From NCBI GenBank assembly GCA_029207755.1, contig JARCOQ010000002.1:115888375-115952374 (forward strand): a stretch of DNA of 64,000 bases, written 5' to 3'. Positions 57,544 to 64,000 of the stretch are shown here, one piece after another. The notes beneath the pieces are model-generated. The model made no database searches. It was given only the letters and a program-made list of their open reading frames with translations, and was not told the DNA's origin. A program made the translations under genes and the position numbers. Position 1 is the first letter of the stretch. Every line of letters starts with the position of its first letter. This DNA comes from Chamaea fasciata. Its lineage: Eukaryota; Chordata; Aves; Passeriformes; Sylviidae.

Positions 57544-60500
57544 GGAACTGTACAGCTCTTAAAATCCAGTGTTTTCCAGTAAACACATCTTTGCACTGAG
57601 CTCCCTAAGAAGAGGAGCCACATCAATGACAAAACAACGACGTTGCACCAAGAATTTGCCCCAAATTAAGGCAGGCGGCAGAAAATTTTTCACCACCTGA
57701 CCCCCAAAAAATGAATGTTTTCCAAATTCAGGAAACGGGGTTTCAGTGGAAATCTCTGTTCTGCGGAGGCTCTCTTTCTGTTCGTCCCAGCAGGAGGGGA
57801 CAGAGGAACTGGGAGCTCACAATTCCAGGGAATTGCCCAAAGCAGGTGCTGGGAGTTTCCTCTGCTCCACAGTGCTGGTGGAAAGGGAACATTCTGGTCC
57901 GCACAGGGTTAACCCAGGTTTGGATGCAACAGGAGCTGACGGAGCTGCAGGAATTCTGGAGTCTCCCCAAGCTTAGCCCTGTCCCCAGTCCATGTGCAGG
58001 GTGAGGTTTAACACCCACAACGTGGGCTTGGTGCCGCTGGACCTTCCCTGGGGGATCCAGGACAGTCACTCAGCCCTCAGGGATTCATTCCAAAGGCAGC
58101 TGGAGGCAGAGGAATCCATAAACCTGGGAAGGCTGGCAACTGAGGGAGGGTTTGATGCGGGGAAGATACAAAGAGTTGAAGCCCAACGCGGAAACGATCA
58201 AATGACTGACGTGAAATTTAGAAGGGAAGGACCGTTAGGAACACAAAAAATTCCCAGAGAAGCATTTGAGATACAAATGAGCAGCGTGAGGAGGATGAAG
58301 AGCAATCCAAGGGCACTGCAAAGAGCACGGGAATCAACTACAGCAAGATCCCTCAGGATCTCTCAGCAGGGACAGGGGAGCCAGGCAGGTGATGGAAAAG
58401 CCCTGGAGCTGAGTTATAAATGGGCTTTCAACCCGAATCTGGGATTAGCACACAAATTCATGGAATGGTTTGGGTTGGAAGGACCTCACAGCCCAGCCAG
58501 TGCCACCCCTGCCACGGCAGGGACACCTCCCACTGTCCCCAGTGTCCAACCTGGCCTTGGGCATTCCAGGGATCCAGGGGCAGCCACAGCTGCTCTGGGA
58601 ATTCCATCCTCACCCTGCCGGGGAACAATTCCTGCCAGAGATCCCATCCAGCCCTGCCTTTTCCAGCAGCCCAACAACTGCCTGGCTTGGCCTTCCCCCA
58701 GCACTCACTCTGCTCTTGGTTTTTCCCTGCTTAAACCTTCCACTCTCCTGCCAGCACCTGCTGAATTTAATTCGAAATTCCTCCTCCTTCCTCTCCAAAA
58801 CCTGGAGAGGGACCTGGGACAAGGCTTGGCAAGCCAGGACAAGGGGGAATGGCTCCCACTCCTCTGCTGAGCAATCCAGCAGGAAGTTTACGTTCACTTC
58901 TGAGCGAGCAGATTTTTATTCTCTAGCTACATGTTATTTAGTGATTGACACACTAGAATGATTAGAGGATGAACTCTTTTATTGCAGTTACATTGTTTAT
59001 TGGCTGCCATTTATTCCAGTTATTGTTATAATGGTTTTCCTCAGTGCAAACTGCTCCAGGACGACCAAGAGCAAACGTACTCTATTTTCATGGAAAAGGT
59101 TTTGTTGCCATTGAATTGAACACTTAAGAAGAGAGGGAAGGTGCTGTCACAATATTTGACTCACCAGGTTTCTTCCCTAAGCTTCCTGTTTTCCCAGCTG
59201 CTCCTGGAGCCTTGAAATGGAGAACAAGATGCAAGTTTAGCACTCAGGTTTCTTTCTCCAGCACATGAAAATTATTTACAAAGCTTCACTCAACACACTC
59301 GACAAGCACGGCAGTCAAAATCTCACAAGGAAATTCTGTTCTTACAGAAATCCTTAATCTTTGAGATGGCAATAAACATCTGGGAATAAATACCAAAGCA
59401 TGAAGTGGATGATTTGTAAATGCAGAAGTGCAGACTTTTATTCCCTTTCATGGGCTGCAAATCCCAAAGTATATCCCATTTGTAATCCCAAAGTGTAATC
59501 CAATTGTAATCCCAAAATACAACCCATTTGTAATCCCAAAGTGTAATCCATTTGTAATCCCAAAGTGTAATCCATTTGTAATCTCAAAGTATAATCTATT
59601 TGTAATTCCAAAGCAGATCCCATTTGTAATTGCAAATCCCTAGATCTGCAGAACGGGAATTCTGTGGAGGTGAGCTGGAACAACAATAAAAGTTTCCATC
59701 CCTCCAAATAGCTGGATTGCAAATATTCCTGAGAAACACCCTGCACCAAGACAGGGTGAGGTGAGGGATGAACTCAGCATCCAAGGGATTGGGACAGCCA
59801 CAAGAAATCCAGCAGAACCTGACATCAGTCCAGTTCCTGCCCCCTAAATAATTCCTGCAGTTTCCTGCCAGGCCACTGGCAGTCCCGTGTCCTGCAGGAA
59901 AGAGGTCTGAGGTGGATAAAGGGACTCAAATCTAAACTGTACTGTGGCCAGAAGTGTTGGGGAGTCATAAATGTCCTCTTGCCTTCCTCAGCTTCACCTT
60001 CTTCACCCTCAGGATCCTCCTTTCAAACCTGGAGCCAACCTCAAACGACCTGAAGGTTTCCACAGAATCCTAAATCCTCTGTGGACAAGAACAGTTCCCT
60101 GCTCCGTATTCTCCCTATCCTGATGCTTTGAAAACCTGGGGATTCCGGCAGAAATTAAACTGAGGAGTACCTGAAGAACAACTCCATGGCCGTTCAAACC
60201 CCTGTGCTGGTTTGGAGTCACCTATGAAAAGGATTATCAGATACATCCTCAGCTTGCCTTGATGTCCCAGTGCTCCTTTCCCTGTCACTGTCACATTATT
60301 ACAGTTCCACCCCACAGGAGCGGCAAATTTTCCTCTCCTCCCTGCATTCCTCTGGCTGTCCCCAAATCCTCCCCCTTCCTGCATCCCCTGGGAGTTGTGT
60401 CACAGGGCAGGGAGCCAGGAGAGCCCCACAGGGATCAGGGACAAATCCCAGGGCACCTCTGGGGACAGGGGGAGATGGCCTCAACAAGGAGGGAATGAAG

Positions 60501-63143
60501 CAAAGGACTGACGGGGTGATCCCAGGGATTCCTTCTGCTCTGGGAACTGTTTCTGGCAGAGGAACACTCTCTGCTCTCCCCAGGAAAGAACAAGTGCCTG
60601 GACCTCCAGAGAACCCCCTCCTGCAAACATCCCTTGCTCAGCATCCATGCTGCTGGATTAGAAGCACACGGACAGACCGAGCAGGCTGGGACATCGTCTT
60701 TACTGTGAAACAGAGAGATGATTTTAAAAGAAAAACTTCAAAACCACCTTGACCAGACGGAGCCTGAATTGTCTTTGAGGATTCTCTGAATCCTCGGTGC
60801 AAAAGCAGAAGGAACACGTGGAAAAGTCCTACAGCACTTCAACAAATAAATGAATTAATAACACATTTAGCTTGGTCCCTGTTTCTGGCCCGCTCAGGAG
60901 ATGGAGAAGCATTTCCTATTCCTTCTGCTGAGAGAAAACACAGCAGTGAGGACAGCGCCTGTTCTGTCTCCCCTGCACACCTGGCACACTCACTGAACAC
61001 CTGAGGGCATTTTGTGACAAGTGATGGAGTCTCCTGAGCCAGCGGAGCACAATCTGCTTCATCAATTTCATAAACCCCAGCAAGGACTTGCCAATTGTGT
61101 TGTGCAGCAGGACCCTTCAAACCCCAGCTCGATCCATTCGGGGATTGTTTTCTGAACCCCTGTGCAAAGTTTTACAATCAGATGTCTTGAAATCGCTGTG
61201 CTGCCAAGCCTCCCCTGAGCTCCATCCCCACAGAGGGAATTCTCACCAGTGTCCAGAATAAAACCCCCTCAGAATGGGCCATTGTGCCACTGCTCCTCTG
61301 AAGAACAAAGACTTTCCCACTTTTTTAATAAACTGAAGCTTGAGGGAAAAAGGGATGGTTTATTTTAGCACCCTGAGGTGAACGGGCACAGCCTGGCACA
61401 GAAGAACAAATTCAAAAAAAATAAATTCCTTCTGCTGTAGAAACCACTGAGATTTTGAGTCATTTCTAGAAACTCTGCCCTTGCTGCTGCAAGATCACCC
61501 CTGCTTTTCTTTGGGCCTGTCAACAGTGCAGAACACATGGAATTATTTCCCTTTTCGGAGCATTTTGCAGGGCCAGGCAGCTGTCCAAGCACAGCAGCAC
61601 ATCTGAGTGCCCAGAGAGGCAGGACTGTGGAATCCACTGCAAAAACTGGCTCTGGGACCAGGCTGGAGAGCAAAACCCAGTTACCCACTTGGAGCCACAG
61701 GATAAAAACGACATCCCAGGAGCAAGGGCTCCACCAGCTCCGTGCTTTTTCCTCCCTCCCTCATCAAGATTTGAGCTGAAGGTGGGATTTTCACCGGCAC
61801 AAGGGGCACTGGGAGCACTTTTGGCTGAAGTGCACTGAGCTGGTGCAGTTTCTGAGTGACAGAAACACCACACTGAGCTCTCTGAGAAAAGGAAACTCAG
61901 AATTGAACACCTGAGCCCTCCACAAGGATGTGCCAGCAGTGTCCCAACCCCATCCCTCCAAGGACTGCAATACTGAACATCATTAATTGCAAGGGTTTTA
62001 ATCCTGGCCCAGAGGATGTTGTTGGAATTTCCTGACACTGCAGAAATTGCCTCCTGAAAGGTTTGCTACAAGCTGCAGATTTCACTGCAGGTTTTATCCT
62101 CTGGCTTTTCCAGCAGCAGGAATGGTTTTAAGGAGCGACTCTGCTCGGGCTCTGTGTCTCAGTCTTTCACTGAGTTTCTGTCCATTACCATCCAAATTCC
62201 CCCAAATCCACTGATTTTTATTTATTTACCTTTAACCTCCCCCTCCCCCCCATTATTCTAGAAATATAAACCAGAATCCTTTTCATCAAGAGATCAGTCA
62301 TGTACCCAACTCTGAATCTAAACTAATTCCTACTGGGAGATAAATTATCCTCTCAATATAAATTAACCTCCCATAAAAATGAGAGAACATCTCTCTTTAG
62401 AATGCCTAAAAAAAAAAAAAAGAAAAGGAAAACAAAAAAACCAAAACCACATGTTTGATGGAATTATTTCATGATAAAAAGAGATGAAACAGGACCTCTA
62501 TTATTCAGCCCAAAACTGTCAAATAAATACAGTAGTTAGCAAAGTTTTGGGGTAAAATTTATTTTCCTTGATTGCAAGAAATGGTGGGGAAAAATATAAT
62601 AGACTGAAATATTACTGTGTAGATTTTTGGTTGTTTTTTGGTGGTTTTTTTTGTTTGTTTGTTTGTTTTTAATAATGGCAGTAAGATACAGCTCAGGCAT
62701 TAAAAACTTACCAGGGCAACAAAACAATCATGGCTGCTCTGATTAATGTCTAAAAAAACTGCCAGGTGCCCTAGCGAGGTTGGCATTATTTCAATGGATG
62801 ACCCCCACAGTTATTTATGACATGAAGTTGTAAAATGCAATCACTGCTGTTGTTATTACCATTGTTTTTCCTTTCCAGTCTCACCCAGTAAACCTGCAAC
62901 GCATTTTTTTTATTTCCCCTACGATGCCCTGGCCTTGCAGCTACCACTACAACCCCCAAAGAAAACATTTCTCTACCTCAGCATCTTTGAGTCTCACATA
63001 ATTAGATGGGAAAACTCCTGATTTATCACCCAGCGTGCCCGTCCACCAGTCACCATCTTTCTTTGTCACCAGGATCAGGTCACCTTGTTGGAAAGTGAGG
63101 TCCCCCTGCTCCGAGCTCTCGTAGGTGTACATGGCAATGTACT
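31250..63143 (-). CDS. ITSN1: Intersectin-1, 3' half: SH3C to C2, 17 coding exons (5' part outside window)
   Basis: Intersectin-1 is a cytoplasmic endocytic scaffold. Its SH3 domains bind dynamin, synaptojanin and N-WASP-type partners, and the long isoform adds a DH-PH module that activates Cdc42 and a C2 domain. Exons in transcript order: 62977-63143, 59165-59210, 57112-57233, 55509-55623, 53167-53358, 44145-44266, 42671-42777, 41577-41760, 40475-40573, 39390-39473, 38123-38206, 35042-35254, 34456-34577, 33264-33346, 33080-33163, 32409-32582, 31250-31398. Every junction is GT-AG, all phases agree and the exons total 2147 nt, so about 714 complete residues. That matches what I recall of the human long form from SH3C onward. 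Approximate fragment positions: SH3C 1-52, SH3D 73-140, SH3E 152-212, DH 222-420, PH 445-575, C2 590-705. EH domains, coiled coil, SH3A and SH3B must lie beyond 64000. No frameshift or lost exon was seen. Confidence 0.96.
31857..32015 (+). mobile_element. CR1 LINE 3' end in last ITSN1 intron
   Basis: GGAGGCTGCCCCATCCCTGG ... GACGTCCCTGCCCATGGAAG ... GGTCCTCTCTAAGCCAAAC, opposite to the gene. Confidence 0.8.
32409..32582 (-). CDS. ITSN1: ITSN1 exon: C2 domain core
   Basis: Encodes [13 protein letters not shown], then [15 protein letters not shown] (the typical C2 strand motif) to [10 protein letters not shown]. It starts with GA and ends with a single G. The donor is GATG|GTGCGT. Confidence 0.97.
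32690..32780. repeat. 18-bp tandem repeat, five copies
   Basis: CCAGGCTCTGGCCCCATC repeated head to tail in the intron between the two C2 exons. Confidence 0.92.
33080..33163 (-). CDS. ITSN1: ITSN1 exon: start of C2 domain
   Basis: [20 protein letters not shown] ... KPCRSHG, the first C2 strand. 84 nt; the donor is CACG|GTGAGT. Confidence 0.96.
33264..33346 (-). CDS. ITSN1: ITSN1 exon: PH C-terminal helix and PH-C2 linker
   Basis: [20 protein letters not shown]... contains the invariant PH Trp. The acceptor sits after a 17-base T tract and the donor is TTAG|GTACAG. Confidence 0.95.
33840..33925 (-). mobile_element. CR1-like fragment
   Basis: TAGAATCACAGGACCTCCCTCC ... GGAAGGGACCCACATGGATC, a short antisense 3' end. 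Confidence 0.5.
34090..34180 (-). mobile_element. CR1 LINE 3' end
   Basis: CATGGTTTGGGCTGGGAGGC ... CATGGGCAGGGACACCTTCC, about 90 bp. Confidence 0.65.
34456..34577 (-). CDS. ITSN1: ITSN1 exon: PH domain
   Basis: [20 protein letters not shown] ... [14 protein letters not shown], ending AG to join G of the next exon (Arg). 122 nt. Confidence 0.97.
35042..35254 (-). CDS. ITSN1: ITSN1 exon: DH-PH linker and PH start
   Basis: [20 protein letters not shown] ... [20 protein letters not shown] ... YKMYKT. The core PH strands include the [12 protein letters not shown] motif. 71 codons, phase 0 at both ends. Confidence 0.97.
35255..36290. other. ITSN1 intron, mostly unassigned
   Basis: Intronic sequence upstream (in transcript sense) of the first PH exon. 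Weak CR1-like similarity near 35690-35890; otherwise nothing recognised. Confidence 0.4.
36297..36720 (+). mobile_element. Solo LTR-like element with 19-bp terminal inverted repeat
   Basis: Starts TGTGGAAGCCTGGGAATTA and ends with its exact reverse complement. It is flanked by AATATT and AATTTT, a probable 6-bp target duplication with one change. Internal TATAAAA (36492-36498) and ATTAAA (36550-36555) stand in LTR-like order, so it is probably a solo LTR of an endogenous retrovirus on the + strand. No viral coding sequence is present. The long perfect inverted ends are unusual for an LTR, so a non-autonomous DNA transposon remains possible. Confidence 0.6.
36898..37745. repeat. GCTGGGGACAGGGACAGT minisatellite
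   Basis: About 850 bp of 12-24-bp G-rich units (GCTGGGGACAGCT, GGGGACAGGGACAGT, GGGCTGGGTGATG) arranged in longer blocks. Stop-free in several frames. Confidence 0.95.
37746..38062. repeat. GTGGGCACAGG minisatellite
   Basis: Continues the preceding array with a different unit (GTGGGCACAGGCNGG, with a block of about 80 bp containing GGCCGGCCGTGGTGGCACAG seen three times). It ends about 60 bp from the donor of the ITSN1 exon at 38123. Confidence 0.9.
38123..38206 (-). CDS. ITSN1: ITSN1 exon: end of DH domain
   Basis: [20 protein letters not shown]... to CEGLSE, 28 codons, phase 0. Donor GAG|GTAACG. Confidence 0.96.
38400..38825. other. Intronic sequence, unassigned
   Basis: AT-rich intron with no recognised exon. 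The composition (AATAAAG, polypurine patches) could be old LTR material. Confidence 0.3.
38829..39316 (+). mobile_element. LTR-like fragment (boundaries tentative)
   Basis: Contains TATTTAAAGG (about 39169), AGAAAATAAGG, a GC-rich hairpin (39198-39226), a T run and TTTATTTCTGTCTCCTGTTG, an order like the U3-R-U5 of ERVL-type bird LTRs. Possible ends are TGTGATG at the left and TGTCACA at the right. No clear target duplication. Confidence 0.4.
39390..39473 (-). CDS. ITSN1: ITSN1 exon: DH domain
   Basis: [20 protein letters not shown] ... ELCSQ, 28 codons, phase 0. Acceptor GTGTGCAG. Confidence 0.96.
39480..40470. other. ITSN1 intron, nothing recognised
   Basis: No exon or repeat family identified, apart from A- and T-rich tracts around 39795-40000. 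Confidence 0.4.
40475..40573 (-). CDS. ITSN1: ITSN1 exon: DH domain conserved region 3
   Basis: [20 protein letters not shown] then [13 protein letters not shown]. The [12 protein letters not shown] helix is the hallmark of DH domains and contacts the GTPase. 33 codons, phase 0. Confidence 0.97.
40755..41175 (-). mobile_element. CR1 LINE, 420 bp
   Basis: Antisense 3' end beginning CCAGAATTATCACAACTGGA and running through CCAAGGCCTGAGCACTG to the CCCTGCCCTGGACACGCTCC block. Its 41030-41165 part is nearly identical to 47708-47847. Confidence 0.85.
41395..41485 (-). mobile_element. CR1-like 3' end
   Basis: ACGGAATCATGGAATGTCCT ... CTGGAGGGACCCACAGGCATC. Confidence 0.55.
41577..41760 (-). CDS. 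ITSN1: ITSN1 exon: DH domain
   Basis: [20 protein letters not shown] ... [16 protein letters not shown] ... FKEFVK. 184 nt; the first G completes Lys with the preceding AA. Confidence 0.97.
41770..42665. other. ITSN1 intron, nothing recognised
   Basis: Intronic sequence with no identified repeat or exon. Confidence 0.4.
42671..42777 (-). CDS. ITSN1: ITSN1 exon: DH domain
   Basis: [20 protein letters not shown] ... [12 protein letters not shown], ending AA (split Lys). The donor is GAA|GTAAGT. Confidence 0.97.
42785..43400. other. ITSN1 intron, nothing recognised
   Basis: No exon or repeat recognised before the tandem arrays begin. Confidence 0.4.
43405..43535. repeat. Imperfect CTGTATCTGTACC repeat
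   Basis: Short 6-bp-based units (CTGTAC/CTGTAT with TGTCCC/TACCAG variants), immediately adjoining the 83-bp array. Confidence 0.85.
43540..44100. repeat. 83-bp minisatellite next to the first DH exon
   Basis: About 6.7 units of GGGGACTGCAGAGCCCCCCA ... GCACACCTGTACCTGTCCAC. Two units carry a 5-bp insertion (88 bp). Units are nearly identical, implying recent amplification. The array ends about 45 bp from the donor of the exon at 44145. Confidence 0.95.
44145..44266 (-). CDS. ITSN1: ITSN1 exon: start of DH domain (long isoform only)
   Basis: Starts GG, completing Trp with the T at the end of the SH3E exon, then [20 protein letters not shown] and [19 protein letters not shown], the first DH helix. 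The donor is GAG|GTGGGG. Confidence 0.97.
44270..45625. other. Long-isoform intron, nothing recognised
   Basis: Part of the 8.9-kb intron between SH3E and DH exons. No exon or repeat identified. Confidence 0.4.
45631..45912. repeat. (AAAGG)n, about 56 units
   Basis: Uninterrupted pentanucleotide of 282 bp, polypurine on the + strand and CTTTC pyrimidine-rich in ITSN1 sense. It gives meaningless Lys-Gly-Glu-Arg and Phe-Leu-Ser ORFs. Confidence 0.98.
45920..46710. other. Intron, nothing recognised
   Basis: No exon or repeat family recognised. Confidence 0.4.
46715..46815 (-). mobile_element. CR1 LINE 3' end
   Basis: ATCACAGAATCATGGAATGG ... AAGCCCATCCAGTGTCCCCC. Confidence 0.8.
46820..47425. 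other. Intron, nothing recognised
   Basis: Contains an A run at about 47017-47038. No exon or repeat family recognised. Confidence 0.4.
47430..47890 (-). mobile_element. CR1 LINE, 460 bp
   Basis: From GAAAAGCCCTCCCAGCCCAG through CACCCTTTCCATGGGGAAAT to CAGGAGCCACAACTGGACAC, the longest CR1 piece in ITSN1. Confidence 0.85.
47895..48685. other. Intron, nothing recognised
   Basis: No exon or repeat family recognised. A local doublet, CGCACGTTTGGAATTTCTC, occurs at about 48113-48148. Confidence 0.4.
48690..48995 (+). mobile_element. CR1-related LINE with 3' end
   Basis: Runs from about 48690 through GGGCGAGGCTCTTCCCCCAG and AGGCTGCCAGAGCTCCAGGA to GGGACTGGATGATCCTGTGC. It is the fullest of three related pieces (25650, 53505). 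Confidence 0.7.
49000..49710. other. Intron, nothing recognised
   Basis: No exon or repeat family recognised. Confidence 0.4.
49715..49850 (-). mobile_element. CR1 LINE 3' end
   Basis: CACAGAATCCCAGGATGGTT ... GGCAGGGACACCTCCCACTG ... GGATCCCACAGCTGCTCTGG. Confidence 0.8.
50165..50350 (+). mobile_element. CR1 LINE fragment
   Basis: GCAGGAATTTCCCCATGGAA ... AAGAGCTGCCCAGGGATGTC ... CTTTTCCAACCTCAGGGATT. Confidence 0.75.
51066..51140 (-). mobile_element. CR1-like 3' end
   Basis: GAATCAGAGAATCCCAGAAC ... GGGAAGGACCCACCAGGAG, just beyond the putative short-isoform poly(A) site. Confidence 0.5.
51335..52878 (-). other. ITSN1: ITSN1 short-isoform terminal exon (stop plus 3' UTR, 3' end inferred)
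   Basis: On the - strand TTTTCCTCCTTTTTCTAG is a strong acceptor, followed by GAATCATATGTTGTCC. Splicing the SH3E exon (ending in a single T) to this GA gives TGA immediately after ...DPSQQ, where human intersectin-1 short ends as I recall. The following 1.5 kb is AT-rich and UTR-like, with ATTAAA on the - strand at 51355-51360 before a TG-rich stretch. The 5' boundary is well supported; the 3' boundary is a guess. Confidence 0.7.
51355..51360 (-). terminator. ITSN1: Candidate poly(A) signal of ITSN1-S
   Basis: ATTAAA on the - strand, about 1.5 kb after the short-isoform stop, followed by TGTTTGTTGTCTC. Confidence 0.4.
53167..53358 (-). CDS. ITSN1: ITSN1 exon: SH3E domain
   Basis: [20 protein letters not shown] ... 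[20 protein letters not shown] ... TDPSQQ + T. All SH3 signature blocks ([19 protein letters not shown]) are intact. This is the last exon shared by the short and long isoforms. The donor is CAGT|GTGAGT. Confidence 0.97.
53505..53600 (-). mobile_element. CR1-related fragment
   Basis: CAGCCTCGGGGGCAAGAAGA then GCCTTGCCCTAAAATCCGCC, matching 25680-25730. Confidence 0.5.
53715..53850 (-). mobile_element. CR1 LINE 3' end
   Basis: CACGGAATCCCAGCAGGGCT ... CCACCCCTGCCACGGACAGG ... AGCCTGGCCTGGAACC. Confidence 0.75.
53855..54910. other. ITSN1 intron, nothing recognised
   Basis: No exon found. Slight CR1 resemblance near 54690-54755 (CACAGGATCACGGGATGGCA). Confidence 0.4.
54918..55395. repeat. (GGGAT)n/(GATGAA)n satellite
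   Basis: GGGAT pentamers with interspersed GATGAAGAT units, pure at about 55043-55073 and 55092-55135. It ends about 115 bp from the donor of the exon at 55509. Confidence 0.96.
55509..55623 (-). CDS. ITSN1: ITSN1 exon: end of SH3D and linker
   Basis: [20 protein letters not shown] ... [16 protein letters not shown] + G. Contains the GWFPANYV end of SH3D and the Ser/Thr/Pro linker to SH3E. Donor CAG|GTGAGC. Confidence 0.97.
55640..57105. other. ITSN1 intron, nothing recognised
   Basis: AT-rich intron without an identified exon or repeat family. Confidence 0.4.
57112..57233 (-). CDS. ITSN1: ITSN1 exon: SH3D first part
   Basis: [20 protein letters not shown] ... [11 protein letters not shown]. 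The exon starts AA to complete Glu. The donor CAA|GTTAGT lacks the usual last-base G but matches at +1 to +6. Confidence 0.97.
57508..57543. repeat. (AAT)12
   Basis: A perfect trinucleotide run in the intron upstream (in transcript sense) of the SH3D exon. Confidence 0.95.
57550..58450. other. ITSN1 intron, nothing recognised
   Basis: A 292-codon + strand ORF (57992-58870) runs into CR1 and shows no domain features. Confidence 0.4.
58455..58690 (-). mobile_element. CR1 LINE 3' end
   Basis: CATGGAATGGTTTGGGTTGG ... CCCTGCCACGGCAGGGACAC ... GGAACAATTCCTGCCAGAGA, colinear with the 14434 copy. Confidence 0.85.
59165..59210 (-). CDS. ITSN1: ITSN1 exon: small linker exon between SH3C and SH3D
   Basis: [16 protein letters not shown], 46 nt. 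The acceptor TTTCAAG at 59211 was chosen over a CCAG 7 bp further in, because only the former keeps the phase of the flanking exons. The alternative would meet TAG within the exon. Confidence 0.9.
59455..59640. repeat. 24-bp minisatellite
   Basis: About seven units of CCATTTGTAATCCCAAAGTG, with length variants in the first ones. Confidence 0.93.
59645..62970. other. ITSN1 intron, nothing recognised
   Basis: About 3.3 kb between the small linker exon and the SH3C exon. No further exon with correct phase and family sequence was found. Confidence 0.45.
62977..63143 (-). CDS. ITSN1: ITSN1 exon: SH3C domain
   Basis: [20 protein letters not shown] ... [20 protein letters not shown] ... RLKDAE. 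Complete SH3 signature ([16 protein letters not shown]). The first AG completes Glu from an exon beyond the window. The donor is GAG|GTAGAG. Confidence 0.97.
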
Positions 63144-63149
63144 CTGCAA

Positions 63150-64000
63150 AAAGGGAAAACACAGCACGTGGAGAACCCCTGAGAATCCCCCCCAGGGATC
63201 CTCTGCAAAAAAACCCTCATTCATACCAGGGCTAGGCAGAAGGCAAATTTATTATTTATTACTCGTAGCAATGTCAATATTTAATGAAGGAAATGGTATC
63301 TATCAGGAGTGGGTAGGATCTATCAAAAGGCTGCCTCGGGGAGGGGAGGGGTGGGGGGGTTGTATAGAATTTGCTATTATAATTAAAAGGTACATAAATC
63401 ATTCATTTAGATATTAACCATGTTTCCCCAGGGGTTTCTGGTTTGTGCTGGTGAGTGGAGCTCTCAGAGCTTGGGATGCAAAGTGCACACGCCTTAAAAA
63501 TCACCTTCTGCACATGAGCTTCTCTCCAACCCTCTCAAGAGAAGACGTTAAATCCCTGCTTTGTTGTTTCTCAAAACCACAGCTTTTCTGAAGAGTTTAA
63601 ACAAAAGCTGTGCTCCTTTTTAACACAAACACAACACCTGAGATATCCCAAGGGACAATCCTCTGCAGGTCCACAATTCCTTCACCTCAAACAGGAGGAA
63701 AACCAGAACAAGGGGATCCTGAAGGTCCCCCTCCAACCCAAGACAGCTGGGATTCTATGGAATATTTACTGAGCAAGAGCAGCTGTACTTTGAAATAATT
63801 GATTATCTCCCTTCTCTCTGCTGCTCCCTCCTTTTAATTTCTGTGCTGCTCATGCCAGACACAAATTCCACGTAAACATCACTAAAACTGTAGCTGGAAT
63901 TGCAGTTATAAACTTCAGGTGTGCTGCAGGGATGAGAAACAAATGTTCACCTGTAACCTACATTTAGATTAATTGATTTCTTTTGCCTCATTTAATTAAC
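63150..64000. other. ITSN1 intron running off the window
   Basis: No exon for the SH3B-SH3C linker was found before 64000. A short CR1-like tail is at about 63715-63760 (GATCCTGAAGGTCCCCCTCC). Confidence 0.45.

Noticed and set aside
1..64000. tRNA, rRNA or known small RNA genes
   Set aside because: No cloverleaf with A/B boxes or conserved rRNA blocks was noticed by eye; a tRNAscan or Rfam search would be needed to exclude small or diverged ones.

Overview
This is avian nuclear DNA, most likely from a songbird. It is littered with short, mostly 3'-end fragments of CR1 LINEs, the dominant bird retrotransposon, and with two LTR-like segments and many mini- and microsatellites. Two vertebrate genes can be read exon by exon: ATP5PO on the + strand (17052-19520) and the 3' half of ITSN1 on the - strand (31250-63143, running off the right edge). 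From general knowledge, the same convergent pair lies on human 21q22 and chicken chromosome 1. The songbird assignment is inference.

Layout. Positions 1-16870 are intergenic: CR1 fragments, simple repeats, a CpG-rich patch near 8.74-9.26 kb with an X-box-like site, and a dense block of three unrelated tandem arrays (15.06-16.87 kb). That block stops at the CpG-rich ATP5PO promoter, which has ZNF143-like and NRF1-like sites. ATP5PO has seven exons, every junction is in phase, and the predicted protein is 211 aa, the OSCP stalk subunit of mitochondrial ATP synthase. ITSN1 contributes 17 coding exons encoding about 714 residues: SH3C, SH3D, SH3E, DH (Cdc42 GEF), PH and C2, ending at the family-typical C-terminus. 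A separate terminal exon after SH3E gives the short isoform: the split codon T|GA makes a stop.

The least explained part is the convergent gap between the two genes. An intact, intronless 262-codon ORF (20388-21176) encodes an acidic protein with ELSQ-type repeats, a helical segment and a basic Cys-containing tail. About 2 kb further on (23.1-25.0 kb) is a related but frameshifted copy whose acidic part has grown into a 60-bp (20-codon) tandem array. A 740-bp minisatellite separates them. I do not recognise this family; it is the best candidate for something undescribed.

The ITSN1 introns carry a pentanucleotide (AAAGG)n array of about 56 units, G-rich minisatellites and an 83-bp array close to splice sites, a 424-bp LTR-like element with a 19-bp perfect terminal inverted repeat, and many CR1 pieces. 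Most long ORFs in this window are read-through of tandem repeats and are not listed as genes. Everything here was read by eye, without database searches.
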